Assembly (NCBI GenBank): GCA_011947345.1
Contig: JAAVTG010000489.1
Span: 1-64,000, forward strand
Reading direction: 5' to 3'
DNA: 64,000 bases
DNA from: Phytophthora quininea
Taxonomy: Eukaryota; Oomycota; Peronosporomycetes; Peronosporales; Peronosporaceae
A program made the position numbers and the translations under genes. Under the pieces are notes generated by a model that searched no databases, was not told where the DNA came from, and saw only the letters and a list, made by a program, of their open reading frames with translations. Positions within the stretch are counted from its first letter, which is position 1. Each line of letters begins with the position of its first letter. Below are positions 8,614 to 20,133 of this stretch, in pieces.

Positions 8614-10337
8614 ATGATCCGCGAGGTGTGGCGCATCGAGCTGGGCGTGGGCGTGGGGCCCTTCCGCTTGGGCGCGAGCATCGCCGAGGTGCTGCACGCG
8701 CTCAAGAGCCGCCTGCCGGTGCGGCCCTTCGAGATCGCGTACGACGCCGCCGAGCCGTACAAGCGCGACGTGACCTTGCACTCGGCAGAAGACGGCTTGA
8801 AGGTAGCTAGGGTGGCGGAATGGGTGCTAAACATGTACAATTTTACTGACGCCATTCTGCTTGCAGCTGCACTTTGACCCCGTGCAGCAGACGCTCAAGA
8901 GCATCGACTTTTACGATGTGAACCGCGTCGCCCTCAAGTTTGGTCGAGTGGTGATCTTTGGCGGAGATATCTCGGCCACATTCATGTCAGTGTACAATGT
9001 ACGACCACCGGTATCTTCCTACTTTTGCAGCAATATTCTGATATCACTGTGGTGTTGCAGTTATTCGGACCGACATTCCCAGGATGCTACGACGCTGCAG
9101 AGCAGGTGACAATATTTTTATGGTATGGATTGATGAATTGAAGAGCTAATTTGAAGCTCTATTTGATGCCCCAGAGCTACTTTTTGAGTTACGAGGGTGG
9201 CTGCGTGAAGTTCCCGATCCCGGCCGAGTATCGGGATTTATACCAGAATGGCACGGATCTGCCTATGGAGTTCCCGGTGCGTTTGGCTCTACTTTTATCA
9301 TAATTTCTTTTATTTTGTACTGATACTGGAGTGACGCTTTAGAACGGAGCGACGCCAGCAGCTACGGGGTTTATGGTCTTTGTGGGCGATGACTACCGAT
9401 CTCCTGGAATGCCTGTTCCCTCCAAAAGTTGGTGTCGTAAAGATGAAGCTTTTATGACGGTTGTGCTAATATTTCTGGTCTTGTGTAGGCACTACTTTGA
9501 AGAGGTTGACGTTGAAGTTGGTGAAGAACGCACCTCGCTCGTCTTCACCGGTCGAAAGCAACGCATTGAGCTGGGGTGGTCGCCACAGGTAACTTCTTCT
9601 ATGGTGTTATTTTAACTATAGAAGATTGATATTCATCGGGCTATCGATGTTGTTTGCAACACTCAGGAGGTGATCAGTGAGCTGGGTGCTCCAGTATCCG
9701 TGTTCCGCAAGGCTGAGGACCCCAATGACGGGTAATTATGGTGCAGCGAGCTCTCTGCTGACGCATTATAATGCTAACATGTTTTCATTCCGTCGGCTGT
9801 AGTGCCACCGTCGCTGGAGGACTAGTGAGCGACTACTTTCACAACTATCCTCACCTTGGCATCGACATTTTGTATGACTCGCTGCACCGAGCCTCGAAAG
9901 TCATTCTGAAGACGAACGCGTTGGGGTAGGGCGGTTTGAGGTATGGGATCTGTTGAGTTGCTAAACCTGTGTTTGGGTTGCAGTCATCCCGAATTTGGTG
10001 CATACCACAAGTGCAATTTCCGGCTGAGTTTCCCAACTTGTGCTGCTCTGCAAAAGTCGGGGATTTCAAACCGAACAAGCTCCGAGATCACTCCCCAAAC
10101 ACCTGTACGTCTGTAGATCTCGAGTTATCACCTATGACTGATCAAAATGTGTTGTAGTGGAAGGACATTCGATTGATATTCGGAGGTCCATCCGACTTGC
10201 GGCCGATCGTCCACGATAACGGCCTGGGGCTTCACCCGTTCGGCTCGACCCTGTGCTACTCGCCAACACCCGGCTGCACCTTTGAAGTGATGAAGAACGG
10301 CTACATTGCGAGTGTCACGCTCACGACGCCAATCTAG
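8614..10337 (+). CDS. PHAF1/UPF0183 family protein, ten exons
   Basis: Exons: 8614-8802, 8867-8989, 9061-9105, 9175-9276, 9343-9431, 9489-9588, 9667-9731, 9803-9925, 9984-10104, 10158-10337. All junctions are GT-AG and all phases agree, giving 378 residues with no frame break. The protein matches the PHAF1 (UPF0183, C16orf70) family throughout: GVGVGPFRLGASIAEVLHAL at the start, GPTFPGCYDAAEQ, NDG..DYFHNYPHLGIDILYD, and the C-terminal HPFGSTLCYSPTPGCTFEVM and NGYIASVTL. In animals the family member acts with FAM43A-like partner BCAS3 on autophagic membranes; I infer a similar phagophore role here. Introns are 53-78 bases. The start is the first ATG in a strong coding frame; a TTG-led extension to 8596 is ignored. 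Confidence 0.9.
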
Positions 10338-10454
10338 ACGGTAAGGGTGTCCTGTTGCGTCTAGTCTCGATCCACATTATGTGTTGAATAATCTATTCTA
10401 CATTTTCAAAAGCGTGAGGCAAGAAAAGTTGGGAAAGAACTCTATACGTCTCTA

Positions 10455-10486
10455 CTAATAACGCCGTTGGTCGTAGGGTCCACGAG

Positions 10487-10518
<32 letters not shown>

Positions 10519-12019
10519 GGTTGCTGCTGGCCGTTCGCTCCGTAGTAGCCATTCGAACGCGGAGGTGGAGGCTGCGTTTGCGTGTACCGGGATGGAGGCT
10601 GTTGCGCATAGCCGTTAGGTTGCGGCGGATATTGCTGGTATTGGGGAGGAGGTGGGGCTTGCGGGGATACGGCGGCAGGTTGTGCGCATGATGATACTGT
10701 GGTGGAGGTGGCTGGTAGTACCCCTGGCCAGGCATTTGCTGTCCTGGACGCGGTTGAGGCATGCCCATTGTGTTGTACGAAGGCATAGGCGGCTGAGGAC
10801 CTCCGTAATATTGGGGCGACGTGTAGTTCGTGTTTCCGTATGCCATGGGTGCTCTTGGGGCGCCGTAGCTTCCAGGTCCTTGCGTGTACTTGGTAACACC
10901 GCCATACGGCTGCGTCTGCATTGCTGGTTGTTGTGACTGTCCGTAGTTGCCGCGTCCTGCGTGGAACGAAGCACCCTGTCCCGAACGGTAGTCGGAAAAA
11001 TTGCCATTTCCTCGACCACCACGGCTGCCACCAGGCGATGCCGAGTAGTTGGAGCCTTGGCCCCCAACTGGCGCAGCATTCGCTCCGTTTCGATTACGTT
11101 TCCGGCTGCGTTTTGCAGCAGCTTCGGCCTCGTCGTCCGAGAAATCAGCGTCGTCCGCTTCTTCGTCGAAAATATTGGAAGCGTCAGTGCCCTTGTCCTT
11201 GATGTTCTCCGGTACAATGTACGTGACGCTGTCCGTCGGATAAAACACTGCAGCATTCACAGCAGCTTTCTCCGACATCTTGGCGGCGTTTTCAAAGCGG
11301 ATGAGGTACATGGGCATCAAAACGGGACCAAAGATCTCGTCTACACATCCGAGCACGGTGCGGTCCTCCAGACACAGCACACTGCCCTCTTCCAGCGGCT
11401 TGGCGTTCGGGTTGGACTTGATAGTCATCATGAGCCCCGGCACGCTCACATTGAGGACGGTGCCGCATTGGGCGATGGCGCAGTCCGGCGTCAGCTCCAC
11501 ACTGGGCTCGCGAACAGGCGCGTCCACCTCATTCGCAGTCTTTAGCGGCCCGTCCACCTTGGCGTCCTCCTTTTCCATTGCAGCTTCGATGTCCGCACGC
11601 AGCTTGGCTCGGTCTTCTTCCTCTTCATCATCACTGGAGCTCTCGTCTTCCTCTTTAGCAACAGAAGGAGGAGCTTCCGGCGTTTGCTTGGCGTCCTCCT
11701 TTTCCTCCTCCGAGTCGGAGCTGCTCTCGTCCATGGAATCATCAGCTGTAGTAGTAGTAGCAGCAGTAGGCGTAGTGGTGACCTTTGTACTCTCGAATTG
11801 AGCCACCACCGACTGCATCTCAATGTCTGCGTACTGGGCTGCAACGGCCAGGTCCGAGATGGGCTCCTCGGACGCCGGTGGCGCGACATTCGCTGGTTCT
11901 GCAGGTGTCTGTTGGTCGACCACATCGCTGCGCTGCTGGTCGTTGGTCACAGGCTCCGTCTTGACGCGGTCCGCGTCCATGGCGGCGCTGGAGGCGGCGG
12001 CGGCGGCGGCGGCGTCCAT
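10455..12019 (-). CDS. NAF1-like H/ACA snoRNP assembly factor, frame broken near 10690
   Basis: About 521 residues. Start ATG at 12019, followed by an alanine run. An acidic Ser/Glu/Asp region precedes the Gar1/Naf1-type RNA-binding core (IAQCGTVLNVSVPGLMM, EEGSVLCLEDRTVLGCVDE, IFGPVLMPMYLIRFEN), then the NAF1 signature KGTDASNIFDEEADD and FSDDEAE, and a Gly/Arg then Gln/Pro-rich tail. NAF1 binds dyskerin and loads H/ACA RNPs in the nucleus before GAR1 replaces it. The frame shifts near 10690; adding one base yields a Q/P/Y-rich tail with a polyglutamine run encoded at 10488-10519 and a stop at 10455. Without repair the tail is basic nonsense ending at 10442. Divergent from the superoxide dismutase gene. 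Confidence 0.82.
10488..10519. repeat. CAG/CTG trinucleotide run
   Basis: Uninterrupted GCT repeats on the plus strand. They encode polyglutamine in the repaired NAF1 tail, or polyserine in the unrepaired frame. Confidence 0.9.
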
Positions 12020-12430
12020 TGATGCTCTTGTGCGTGGCCAGTCAAAAATGGGAAACTTACCCAAAACGGTGCCAAATTCTGATGACGCAAACAGATGGTC
12101 ATCATTCTGAATTCTGAGAATGAGTACTGTTAAACAACATTGAAGCAACTTTGAGCAGCGATTCCGCACCGGACAGCGCCGCCGAGCTCTTGATGAGTGA
12201 CCTCGACAGATACCTTTATCTTTAGCCTGCGCAGCTGTATGTGCTGCCGGGTGCAGCGTCGTCGGCATCGCCCCGCAATCGGCGCGTATCGTCTTCCCCT
12301 CTCTCATTGGCGGAAATGGATGGTGGGATTGTCCGACCCGAATTTGGGTCAAAGATACCTCCGACACCCCCACTCTTCAATCTGCCAAGTCCAGCGCAAC
12401 AAAAGTAGAAGTCTTCCCCTCCCTGTCAAG
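12020..12430. promoter_or_regulatory. Shared divergent promoter, NAF1-like / Mn-SOD
   Basis: The 411 bases between the two divergent start codons must hold both promoters. On the plus strand CTCTCTCATTGGCGG near 12297 resembles the oomycete initiator (TCATT-type) and includes an inverted CCAAT. Motif-based only. Confidence 0.4.
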
Positions 12431-13072
12431 ATGCCGTTCGAGCTGCCCAAGATCACGTACGACTACAACGCGCTGGAGCCGTTCGTGGACACGGAGACCA
12501 TGAACATCCACCACACCAAGCACCACCAGGCCTACGTCAACAACATCAACAACTACATCGCCTCGGACAAGGGCGCCGCGCTGCAGGGTCAGTCCATCCT
12601 CGAGGTGGTGCAGAAGGCCACGGAGGCTCCCGTGCGCAACAACGGCGGCGGCCACTACAACCACTCGCTCTTCTGGACGTGGATGACCAAGCCCGGCAGC
12701 ACCAACACGGCCCCCTCGGGCGCCCTCAAGACCCGCATCGACGAGGACTTTGGCTCGCTCGACCAGATGAAGCAGGAGTTCAACGCCGCCGCCTCGTCGC
12801 GCTTCGGCTCGGGCTGGGCCTGGCTGGGCGTCAAGGCCGACGGCAAGCTCGCCATCACGTCGACGCCCAACCAGGACAACCCGCTCATGCCCGGCGTGGA
12901 CCAGCCTTTGATCCCCATCCTGGGTCTGGACGTGTGGGAGCACGCGTACTACCTCAAGTACCAGAACCGCCGCCCCGAGTACATCTCGGCCTTCTGGAAC
13001 GTGGCCAACTGGGACAAGGTGGTCGAGTACTACGACGAGTTCGCCTCCAAGGGCAAGCCCGTGGAGATCTGA
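12431..13072 (+). CDS. Manganese superoxide dismutase
   Basis: 213 residues, single exon, intact. It converts superoxide to hydrogen peroxide and oxygen. Metal ligands are visible: His in [13 protein letters not shown], His in [11 protein letters not shown], and Asp and His in [10 protein letters not shown]. The glutamine in TPNQDNPLM occupies the position typical of Mn rather than Fe enzymes, and the C-terminal [15 protein letters not shown] is Mn-type. The ATG at 12431 (AAGATGCC) begins exactly at the conserved domain, so this form has no targeting peptide. The same frame stays open upstream without a stop, with an ATG near 12238 that would add an arginine-rich, acid-poor leader able to target mitochondria; see findings. 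Strong GC3 codon bias suggests high expression. Confidence 0.95.
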   Translation: MPFELPKITYDYNALEPFVDTETMNIHHTKHHQAYVNNINNYIASDKGAALQGQSILEVVQKATEAPVRNNGGGHYNHSLFWTWMTKPGSTNTAPSGALKTRIDEDFGSLDQMKQEFNAAASSRFGSGWAWLGVKADGKLAITSTPNQDNPLMPGVDQPLIPILGLDVWEHAYYLKYQNRRPEYISAFWNVANWDKVVEYYDEFASKGKPVEI

Positions 13073-13326
13073 AGCGGAGAGCAACAGGACGCGGCGGCCA
13101 GACGCTCGTTACTGTGATGAGGGTTCTTTGTCTGTGAAGTTCCCTTGTTGCAGTGCTGTAAGCTGACGTAGCTCTGCCTTTTTATCTGTTGTGTCCATCC
13201 TCCTTCATGTCCATCGAGCCCAAGACGGACCTGCACCAGGATCTTCGAGTCGCTCGCTGTTCCTCGGAGCTCGCCCCGCAAAATAAAAACTTTTAATCTA
13301 GCAGACGAAATGCAATTCTCTCTCAA

Positions 13327-14261
13327 CTAACGCAAGTTGTTGAGTGTGTTGTAGAGCAATGTGTTCTGGTGTCTAAGATGCTGTGGGTATTGTTGTGTGC
13401 GTTGCAGCACTGCTAGGTCGAGATGCCATTTCTGCTGCAGGTTCTTCTGGAGTGAACTTCTGCAGCTTGAAGAGTAACGGCGTGACATGATGAGCTCCTC
13501 TTTCGTTTGTTGCTGAGCATGTGTCACGAAAGGTAAGACAAGAGCGACCAGCAAGAGCAAATTGACGAGGAACGTACTGACGGCCACGGCGGTGTAGTGC
13601 GCCCGGGGCTTGACGAGTGTGTTGGCTTTGGCGTCGTTGGCTTCGTCCAGCTTCAGGCGCGTGTTGTGCTCGTCTGCGAGGTCAACGATCGCAGTCCCTG
13701 CCGCCAACTCTACTCCACCGAAAGCAGCAACACTCCTGTCAAAGAAGTGGCGTCGTAGAACTCATTTCCAATAGCTAAATCCTACCTTTGGCGAGCTTGG
13801 ACGCTGCCGCCACCACCTCCAGCTGAGCTTCAGTGGCGGCTTTCTTAGCCAGCGCCTCGGTTATTTCGTCGTCGTCGACTGCAGCGTGTACTGTCGGCGT
13901 GATCGGACGCGAGGACGTGGCTCCGCTCGGTGGTCGAGAGCCCGCTGCTTTCAAAGAAGGCGTCGACCGGCCCGACGCCTGCAGCATCCGGTTGATCGCG
14001 TCCAGCTCGATGCTCAGCTGGATACTCTTCTGCTTGCACATGTCCTCGATCTCCCGGGCGCACGTGTTCTTCACGAAGCTTTGCAGGATCGCACACGACA
14101 CGTTGGCGTTGTACATTTTCGGCGGCGTCACGTGGTCTGACACAGGCAGGAGGCCACGGAGAGGAGCGTAAGCGCGTTGCGTACGTTCGGGTAGAGGACA
14201 AGCAAGCGAACGCACCGAAACCATATTTCATCCAGAAGAACGGGGCAGTCCCCGAAGACAT
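13327..14261 (-). CDS. Unidentified tail-anchored membrane protein, three exons
   Basis: Exons 14261-14216, 14136-13786 and about 13697-13327 join in phase to about 255 residues. It opens MSSGTAPFFWMKYGFDHV, continues with a cysteine-containing helix (SCAILQSFVKNTCAREIED, MCKQKSIQLSIELDAIN), a Ser/Thr/Pro linker, an alanine-rich helix, then one strong membrane helix (VAVSTFLVNLLLLVALVLPF) followed by a basic Gln-rich tail. The second intron has a good-looking acceptor at 13736 that would cause an immediate stop; the acceptor at 13698 keeps the frame, so I chose it. One membrane span near residue 175 and a soluble N-terminus suggest anchoring on an organelle surface. I do not recognise the family. 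Confidence 0.65.
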
Positions 14262-15383
14262 CGCCCCAAAGTTATCTGCGGCGCTTCACGGCGCTATCAA
14301 TGGCGGCGAATCCGTCGTTTCAAGGCCCGAGGCGATTGACGGGGTATGCGATCAAGCTTTTGTCGTGGCAGCTCCGCATGAAGTGTTGACGGGGTTCATC
14401 CAGGCTGGGGTGATTACAAGGACCAACAAGAAGCTTCGGAGTGCAGCGACATCGTGCTCTATGCGGAGGTGCACTGCAAGCAAGCGTGTCATGCAAAGCA
14501 ATTGATTGGTGTCATGATCGTTGCAGGTTGGTCTGACCGACGCGAACGTGCTTTCCCTGCCTGCTGGACACAGTAGCGAGTCGAGCGCTTTAGGCTCGCT
14601 AGATGATCGTCGAGCTCCTCAGACCTGGACCGGACCTGAAAGCCGGCGACGTTGGTTGCCGTTTCCTCCTCGGGCTCTCTTGCAGGAAACACACAAAGGC
14701 TTGGAGCAAGCTGGCGCCGAAGAAGGAAGCGCGGGTGGGGGTTTCAAAGGCTCGAGCGTTTCAAAGCTGCTCGCTGTGCCACGACTCCAGCGCAAGCTTT
14801 GCATTCTGTTGGGAGGCAGACTGCAACGCGGTCCGGTGTTGATGTAGCGCCTGTCACTGCGTGACTGAAGCGTGGCCGGCTGGTCCCGCGCAAACGTGAC
14901 GCACGCCATGTCTCGTGGACCCGCTTCAAGTTCAGAGAGCGTGTTCGGCCCAACGGCTCGCTAGCGTAGCGTAGCGCGGAGCCGCAGCCAGCTCTTTCGT
15001 TAACTGCAGCAACACAACGGACGACCCGACGAAGACGCTATCAAAGAATCAATGCTATCGATGCGAGCGCAACGGAGAGCTCAAGCACTGGTGGTGGCGG
15101 GTGGTGGGTGTGGGGCGGAACGCGACCACGTCACACGTGGCATCGCCGGCGGAAGGAGGTCACCAATCGAGGACGAGGCGGTCTCCGCTAGGACAGTTGC
15201 AGCAGGCGCCTTGCCACAGCAATGCTCGCAGGCATTAGCCTGCTTGATCAGGAGACTCGTGTCTTTGTCGATGCTGGATCTCGTCCGGTCGTTGACTAAT
15301 TGGTCTGCACTCCACCCCACATCCAGTCTTTGCTGGTGGTGGTGAAGCTCGAAGCACTTTTCTTTTTGTCCACAGCAGAGACC
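14262..15383. other. Intergenic, 1.1 kb
   Basis: No well-supported gene. An ATG at 14300 starts a 28-codon open stretch (MAANPSFQGPRRLTGYAIKL) followed by possible GT and AG splice signals near 14370 and 14526, which might be the first exon of a small gene, but the continuation is not convincing. Otherwise only short frames. The right part must include the promoter of the START/FYVE gene at 15384. Confidence 0.35.
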
Positions 15384-16588
15384 ATGGCGTTCCGGAAAGT
15401 GCAGCTCGGCTCCAGCAAGGCGCCGTATTCGAGTCCGTACGCGCCGTTGGAGCTGTCCGAGAAGGAGAAGAAGCAGCTCCGACAGCTCGCCAAGGAGCTC
15501 GTGGAAGTCAACATCGACAGCTACGAAGAGTTCCTGACCGTGCACGACGGCAAGCTGCCCGAGCACGAGTGGAAGTTCTCTCGGCGCGACGAGCAAGTCG
15601 AGACGTTCGTGCGTCGTCGCGAGAAGTACAATCTGCGCGGCTTCGGGTCGCCGCACAACCTGCACGCCGAGTCGTTCACGCGCACGGCCACCAGTCTCAG
15701 CAGTACACGCAGCGAAGACTTCTCGTCGCTTAATGTGGCCGACATCCGATCCATCGGGTCGAGAGATGGCACGATCGAAGAAGCGCTGCACGGCTCCATG
15801 TGCACCACCACGGACTCCATGCGCATCAACTCGGAGTACATCGAAGACGGCGTGGTCGACTGCTGCGTGCTCGCCATCATTGAAAACGTCACCCCAGAAG
15901 ACCCTTTCTCTTCGCTCAGTGTCCGGTGGGGAGTCAACGAGAACTCAAAGCTCATCCGCAGCATCGTCAAGAAGTACGACCACGTCTACCTCGACGCCAC
16001 CGGGTTCACTCATTTGAGCAACGGGGAGCGCGTAGCCTACCACTTGGTGCACTCGATCGACTTTAAAGGCACGACCCCGCCGTTGTCGCAGTACTTCCGC
16101 GGTCAAGTGGCGTCGATCGGCTTTGGCGACAGGTAGAGCCCAACGTCGTGGAGATCCACGGCCACGGAGTGTTTGCTCTGCCCAGTGAACGAGCTCGTCA
16201 CCTGTTCATCCCTGCGCTCGCGACTTCACTGTCCAAATCGATGGTGCATGTCTTCCACTCGTCGCAAATGAAGCGGTTGGCTTGGGCTGTCCGACAGCAG
16301 AAAATGCAAATGCTGTTTCGGCCGCAGTGGAGCTCGCAGCATCCGTGCAGTGTCTGCAAGAAGAGACGCAAAATGCACAAAGGCTCGAGCTGCGATCTCT
16401 GCGGTGAACATGTGTGCAAGTTGTGCCGCATCACCCACAAGACAGCGTCCGTGGAGCTGGACAACAAGCTGCATTGGACCAAGGTGCACGTGTGTCCGTT
16501 TTGCATGCTCAACAGTGTCACGAACGCCAGTGCAGCGGACACGGTGCGTGCAGAGATCGAGACCGGGCAGTATGGCTCAATCCAGTAG
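15384..16588 (+). CDS. START-like / FYVE-type zinc-finger protein 1, one frame break
   Basis: About 401 residues after repair. The N-terminal 250 residues form a START-like lipid-binding fold typical of oomycete FYVE proteins (FLTVHDGKLPEHEWKF, RRDEQVETFVRRREKY, YLDATGFTHL, VHSIDF). The rest ends in a zinc finger with four CxxC-type pairs (CSVCKKRR, CDLCGEHVCKLC, VCPFC), FYVE-like but without the classic RRHHCR box. Such proteins are expected to bind phosphoinositides or lipids on endosomal membranes. The break lies in the T-run 16122-16124: the family motif FWRQ has become FGDR followed by a stop; one added T restores FWRQ and the downstream frame to 16588. START residues at 15384 follow a pyrimidine-rich CAG, so an upstream exon is possible. 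Divergent paralogues lie on the other strand at 16713-17893 and 18222-19424. Confidence 0.75.
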
Positions 16589-16712
16589 TCGACGATGAGT
16601 CAAAACATTCCCAGCGAATATGCGTCCGATCGAAGGACCGAGTTTATTAGCACAGCCACCTGTGAAGCTGTACAATGAGTGCAAAATACATGAACTTTGA
16701 GTGATCCTCTTG

Positions 16713-17893
16713 CTAAGGGAAGCGTTCGTACCAGCCTGCTTGGATCTCGCCTCGTATTGTAGCGCCAGTGTCCGAGGTCGTCACCGTGGTCATGCAGAAT
16801 GGGCACACCTGCGCTTTGTTCCAATGCATTTTGTTTGCTGCTTTAACTGCCGCCACCTTGTGCGTGATGCAGCATGCCGAGCACACCATTTTGCCACACA
16901 GTTGACAGCTCTCGCTCTTGTGAACTAGCCGCTTCTTTTCGCACACACTGCAGACATCTTCGGGCTGGGTTTTCCACTGCTTTTGTCGCTGGTGCAATGC
17001 CCAACGGAGCTTCTTCATGTGCGCTGCGAACAAGACATGCATGACTGACTTGGACATGGAGGCTGCAATCACAGGCACGAAAAGCGCTCGCGCTCGCTCG
17101 AACGGCAGTGCAAACACTCCGTGGCCGTGTATTTGCACGATCCTCGGCGCTGTTTGACGCCAGAAGCCGATTGCAGCGACTTGGCCTCGAGAGAAGTTGG
17201 GCAGCGGAGGTGTCGCCTTGGGGAAGTCGACAGAGTGCAGGAGATGAAAACCCACACGCTCTCCATTATTCAGCTGCGTGAAACCCGTCGCGTCAAGGTA
17301 GACGTGGTCGTAGCTCTTGAGGATGCTACGCAGCACTGGCGGGTTCTCAGTCACTCGCCATCGGATTGTCAACGTTGTGAATGGTTCGTCCTTCGTGACG
17401 TTGTCGATAATCGCCAACACGTTGCAGTCCTCAATGCCGTCCTGCACATACACGGACTTGTAGCGCATGGTCTCCGTAGTTGGTCCCATCGCTCCGTAGA
17501 CAGCGTCTTCAATGTGCCGTCGGTCGATCCGATCGACCGAATGTCAACGACGTCCAACGACGACGCGTCTTCATGGCTGGAATTTGAGCTCGTAGTGTCT
17601 GCAGAGTCCTGACGGACTCGCTGCGTCTCTCCAAAGCCTTGCAGCGCGTACTTTTCCCGACGACGTAAGAACGTCTCGACCTGTTCATCGCGTCGTTCGA
17701 ATTTCCACTCCGTCACTGGCAGTTTGCCGCCGTGTTCGAACAGGAACTCTTCGTAGCCCTCGACGTTGACCTGGACGAGGTCCTTCGCCAACTTCCTCAA
17801 CTGCTCCTTCTCCGTCGACGTCAACACCATCGGCGGGTATGGACTCGTAAACCGAGCCTTCTCTAGAGGATGTCGAAGGTCTTTGAACTCCAT
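16713..17893 (-). CDS. START-like / FYVE-type zinc-finger protein 2, one frame break
   Basis: About 393 residues. Same layout as its neighbours: N-terminal PYPPMVLTSTEKEQLRKLA, RRDEQVETFLRRREKY, START-like core with YLDATGFTQL and LLHSVDF, the intact FWRQ motif, then IHGHGVFALPFERAR, a helix, and a zinc finger (CSVCEKKR, CQLCGKMVCSAC, VCPFC). This copy is the only one of the three with an undamaged FWRQ region and shows what the others should read. Its own break is near 17510, where GGCACATTG should be GGCACAATTG by comparison with paralogue 3. Convergent with paralogue 1 (124 bases between stops). Likely a membrane-lipid-binding peripheral protein. Confidence 0.75.
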
Positions 17894-18221
17894 CGCTCGT
17901 GAACAAGAATGGCAATGAAGCGAGCAATCTTGCAGCTCCGATGGAGGTTGGCAACCGCTACGTGAGACATCGGTCGTCTTGAAAACGCTCCCTCTCTACG
18001 CGATAAGATCGCTTCATGGCTCACCAAGACGACGATGGCCATTCCACTCGACTTGACAGACTCGTCTGGTGATCTTGTCGGCTATCCAAAGCAGCAACTT
18101 CTAGCGTTGGAAAGCCTTGCCGACGATGATGTCGGAGCATTGCTTTAGCAGATAAACACTCGACTGACGAACGGCTTGTAAAGTAAAGGAATCTTTGAAC
18201 GCTACATGCATGCTACAGTAT
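17894..18221. other. Intergenic between START/FYVE paralogues 2 and 3
   Basis: 328 bases between the start of paralogue 2 and the stop of paralogue 3. No gene seen. It should contain the promoter of paralogue 2. Confidence 0.4.
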
Positions 18222-19424
18222 TCACGGGAAGCGGTCGTACCATCCTGCTTCAATCTCGCTGCGAACGACCGCAGCCGTGTCGGAGTTGACGGCTTTCGTC
18301 ATGCAGAACGGACACACGTGCACTTTGGTCCAATGCATCTTGTTGTCGAGCTCCACCGACGCCACCTTGTGCGTGATGCAACACGTCGAGCAGACGATCT
18401 CGCCACACAGGTCGCAGCTATCGCTCTTGTGGAACATGCGCTTCTTATTGCAGACGCTGCAGACCCGATCGGCAGTCGATTGCGACCGAGGGATGGTTTG
18501 TGTTCTGCGCTCGTTCAGCGCCCAACGGAGTTTCTTCATGTGCGCGGCGTAGAAGATGTGCATGACCGACTTGGACATGGACGTCGTCACCACCGGCACG
18601 AACAGAGCGCGAGCACGTTCGAACGGGAGCGCGAAGACCCCGCGGCCGTGGATTTCAACGGCGTTTGGTCCGGTTTGTCGCCAAAGCCGATGGCCGCAAC
18701 TTGACCACGCGAGTAGTCCGGTAGTGGCGGTGTCACCGATGGAAAGTCGACCGAGTGCAGCAGGTGGAAGCCTACAGGTTCACCGTTGCTCAACTGCGTA
18801 AAGCCCGTCGCTTCCAAGTAGATGTGGTCGTAGCTCTTGAGGATGTTGCGTAGCACCGGCGGGTTCTCGGTCACCCGCCAACGGATCGACAGCGACGTGA
18901 ACGGCTGCTCCGGAGTCACATTGTCAATGATCGCCAGTACGTTGCAGTCTTCGATGCCGTCTTGTACATACACGGACTTGTAGCGCATGGTCTCCGTTGT
19001 CGGCCCCATAGCCCCGTAGACGGCGTCTTCGATAGTGCCATCCCTTGCTCCGATGGATCTGATGTCGGCCACGTCCAGCGACGACAGCTCCTCACTACGG
19101 GTGCTGCTGTTACTGGCAGTGCTGGAGGTGTCCGACCCGCGACGAAACTTTTGGTGGCGCCGAAGCCTCGCAAATTGTACCGCTCGCGGCGACGCAAGTA
19201 CGTCTCGACCTGTTCGTCGCGACGGAAGAACTTCCATTCGCTTTCAGGCAGTTTGCCGTGGTTGTCGTACAGAAACTCTTCGTACGCGTCGATGTTGACT
19301 TCGACCAAGTCTTTGGCGAGCTTTCGAAGTTGCTTCTTCTCCTTGCACTCAGAGCCATCGGCGGGTACGGACTCGTGAATGGCGCCTTCTTGGCGCCGGG
19401 AGAGCGGAAGTTCTTGAACTCCAT
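18222..19424 (-). CDS. START-like / FYVE-type zinc-finger protein 3, three frame breaks
   Basis: About 401 residues after repair. N-terminus MEFKNFRSPGAKKAPFTSPY, START-like core (SVYVQDGIEDCNVLAIIDNV, YLEATGFTQL), zinc finger (CSVCNKKR, CDLCGEIVCSTC, VCPFC). Breaks lie near 19345, near 19145-19150 and at the FWRQ site near 18672-18682; each is repaired by adding one base. The FWRQ break is the same lost T as in paralogue 1. The middle of the protein is closer to paralogue 2 than to paralogue 1, so 2 and 3 are probably the younger pair. Function as for the other two: inferred lipid and membrane binding. Confidence 0.72.
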
Positions 19425-20133
19425 CTCGTTGCTCACTCGGCCGGACGCGAAGTGAAAGACCCGCACGAGAGTCTCGTGACGAGGCCCCGCAGTCGACTCG
19501 TTGTCAAATAATTCCCGGCCGCATAGAGTATCCGTCTACAGTCTTCGTGGTGGGGCAGGTGGCTGGGTGCGGTGGGCCTTTACTCGCAGACCACGGCCTG
19601 GAGCGACTGGATGTCGACGTTACTTGCAAGCAGGCAAGTGGGTCGGCCTCGAGGCACTCGACGCTGACCGGAATGCTACCATTCGGCGACAAACTATCGT
19701 GCGCATGGCTCCTGAGCATTGAAAACGTGGCGATGACGGCAAAGTTGCGTCTCCTCGCTTCATCCAAACGTCTCCACATCTCCGAGGTTGCGTTGGTAAG
19801 CGAAGCGTTATCATGTTGGGTCGCGAAAAAGTTGGCGGCCGGCAGATGGAGACCACAAATGCGACCTCATTGCTCCAGTCGCGAGCTGTACGTATATCAG
19901 TTCACGCAGTCGGCAAGTTGTCTGGTGCCACCACCGGCTCTCGAGGTTGATCGGCTCAACCACAAGCTCATCGTGAGCAGGTGAAAGCGGCTTTAGCGGA
20001 GACCATGCACTGCAAGGATCGCCGTGGGAGACCGCGGGCGAGAGACCTGGAGACGTGTGGGAATCGTGACCCCCACGCCAGTCGCCAAAGCCGGGCAACG
20101 CCGGCGGCCACTCTTGTATTCTCCTCAAGTGCC
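19425..20133. other. Intergenic, 0.7 kb, divergent promoters
   Basis: Between divergent START/FYVE 3 and hydrolase 1. Open frames of 90-145 codons occur on both strands but none shows a domain, coding bias or good start; I take them as chance frames in GC-rich DNA. Promoters of both flanking genes must lie here. Confidence 0.4.

Noticed and set aside
12377..13084. Minus-strand open frame of 235 codons opposite Mn-SOD
   Set aside because: Shadow of the strongly GC-biased SOD codons; V/L/R/G-rich with no domain.
13736..13785. Short second intron of the tail-anchored protein ending at the TTTGACAG acceptor
   Set aside because: It is the better-looking acceptor but gives a stop eight codons later, while the acceptor at 13698 keeps the membrane-helix frame.
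14603..14842. Cys/His-containing plus-strand frame of 79 codons
   Set aside because: Cysteine spacing fits no known zinc finger, frames on all sides are equally open, and no splice continuation could be made.
19504..19984. Overlapping open frames of 91-145 codons on both strands
   Set aside because: No domain, repeat or start support; likely chance frames between divergent promoters.
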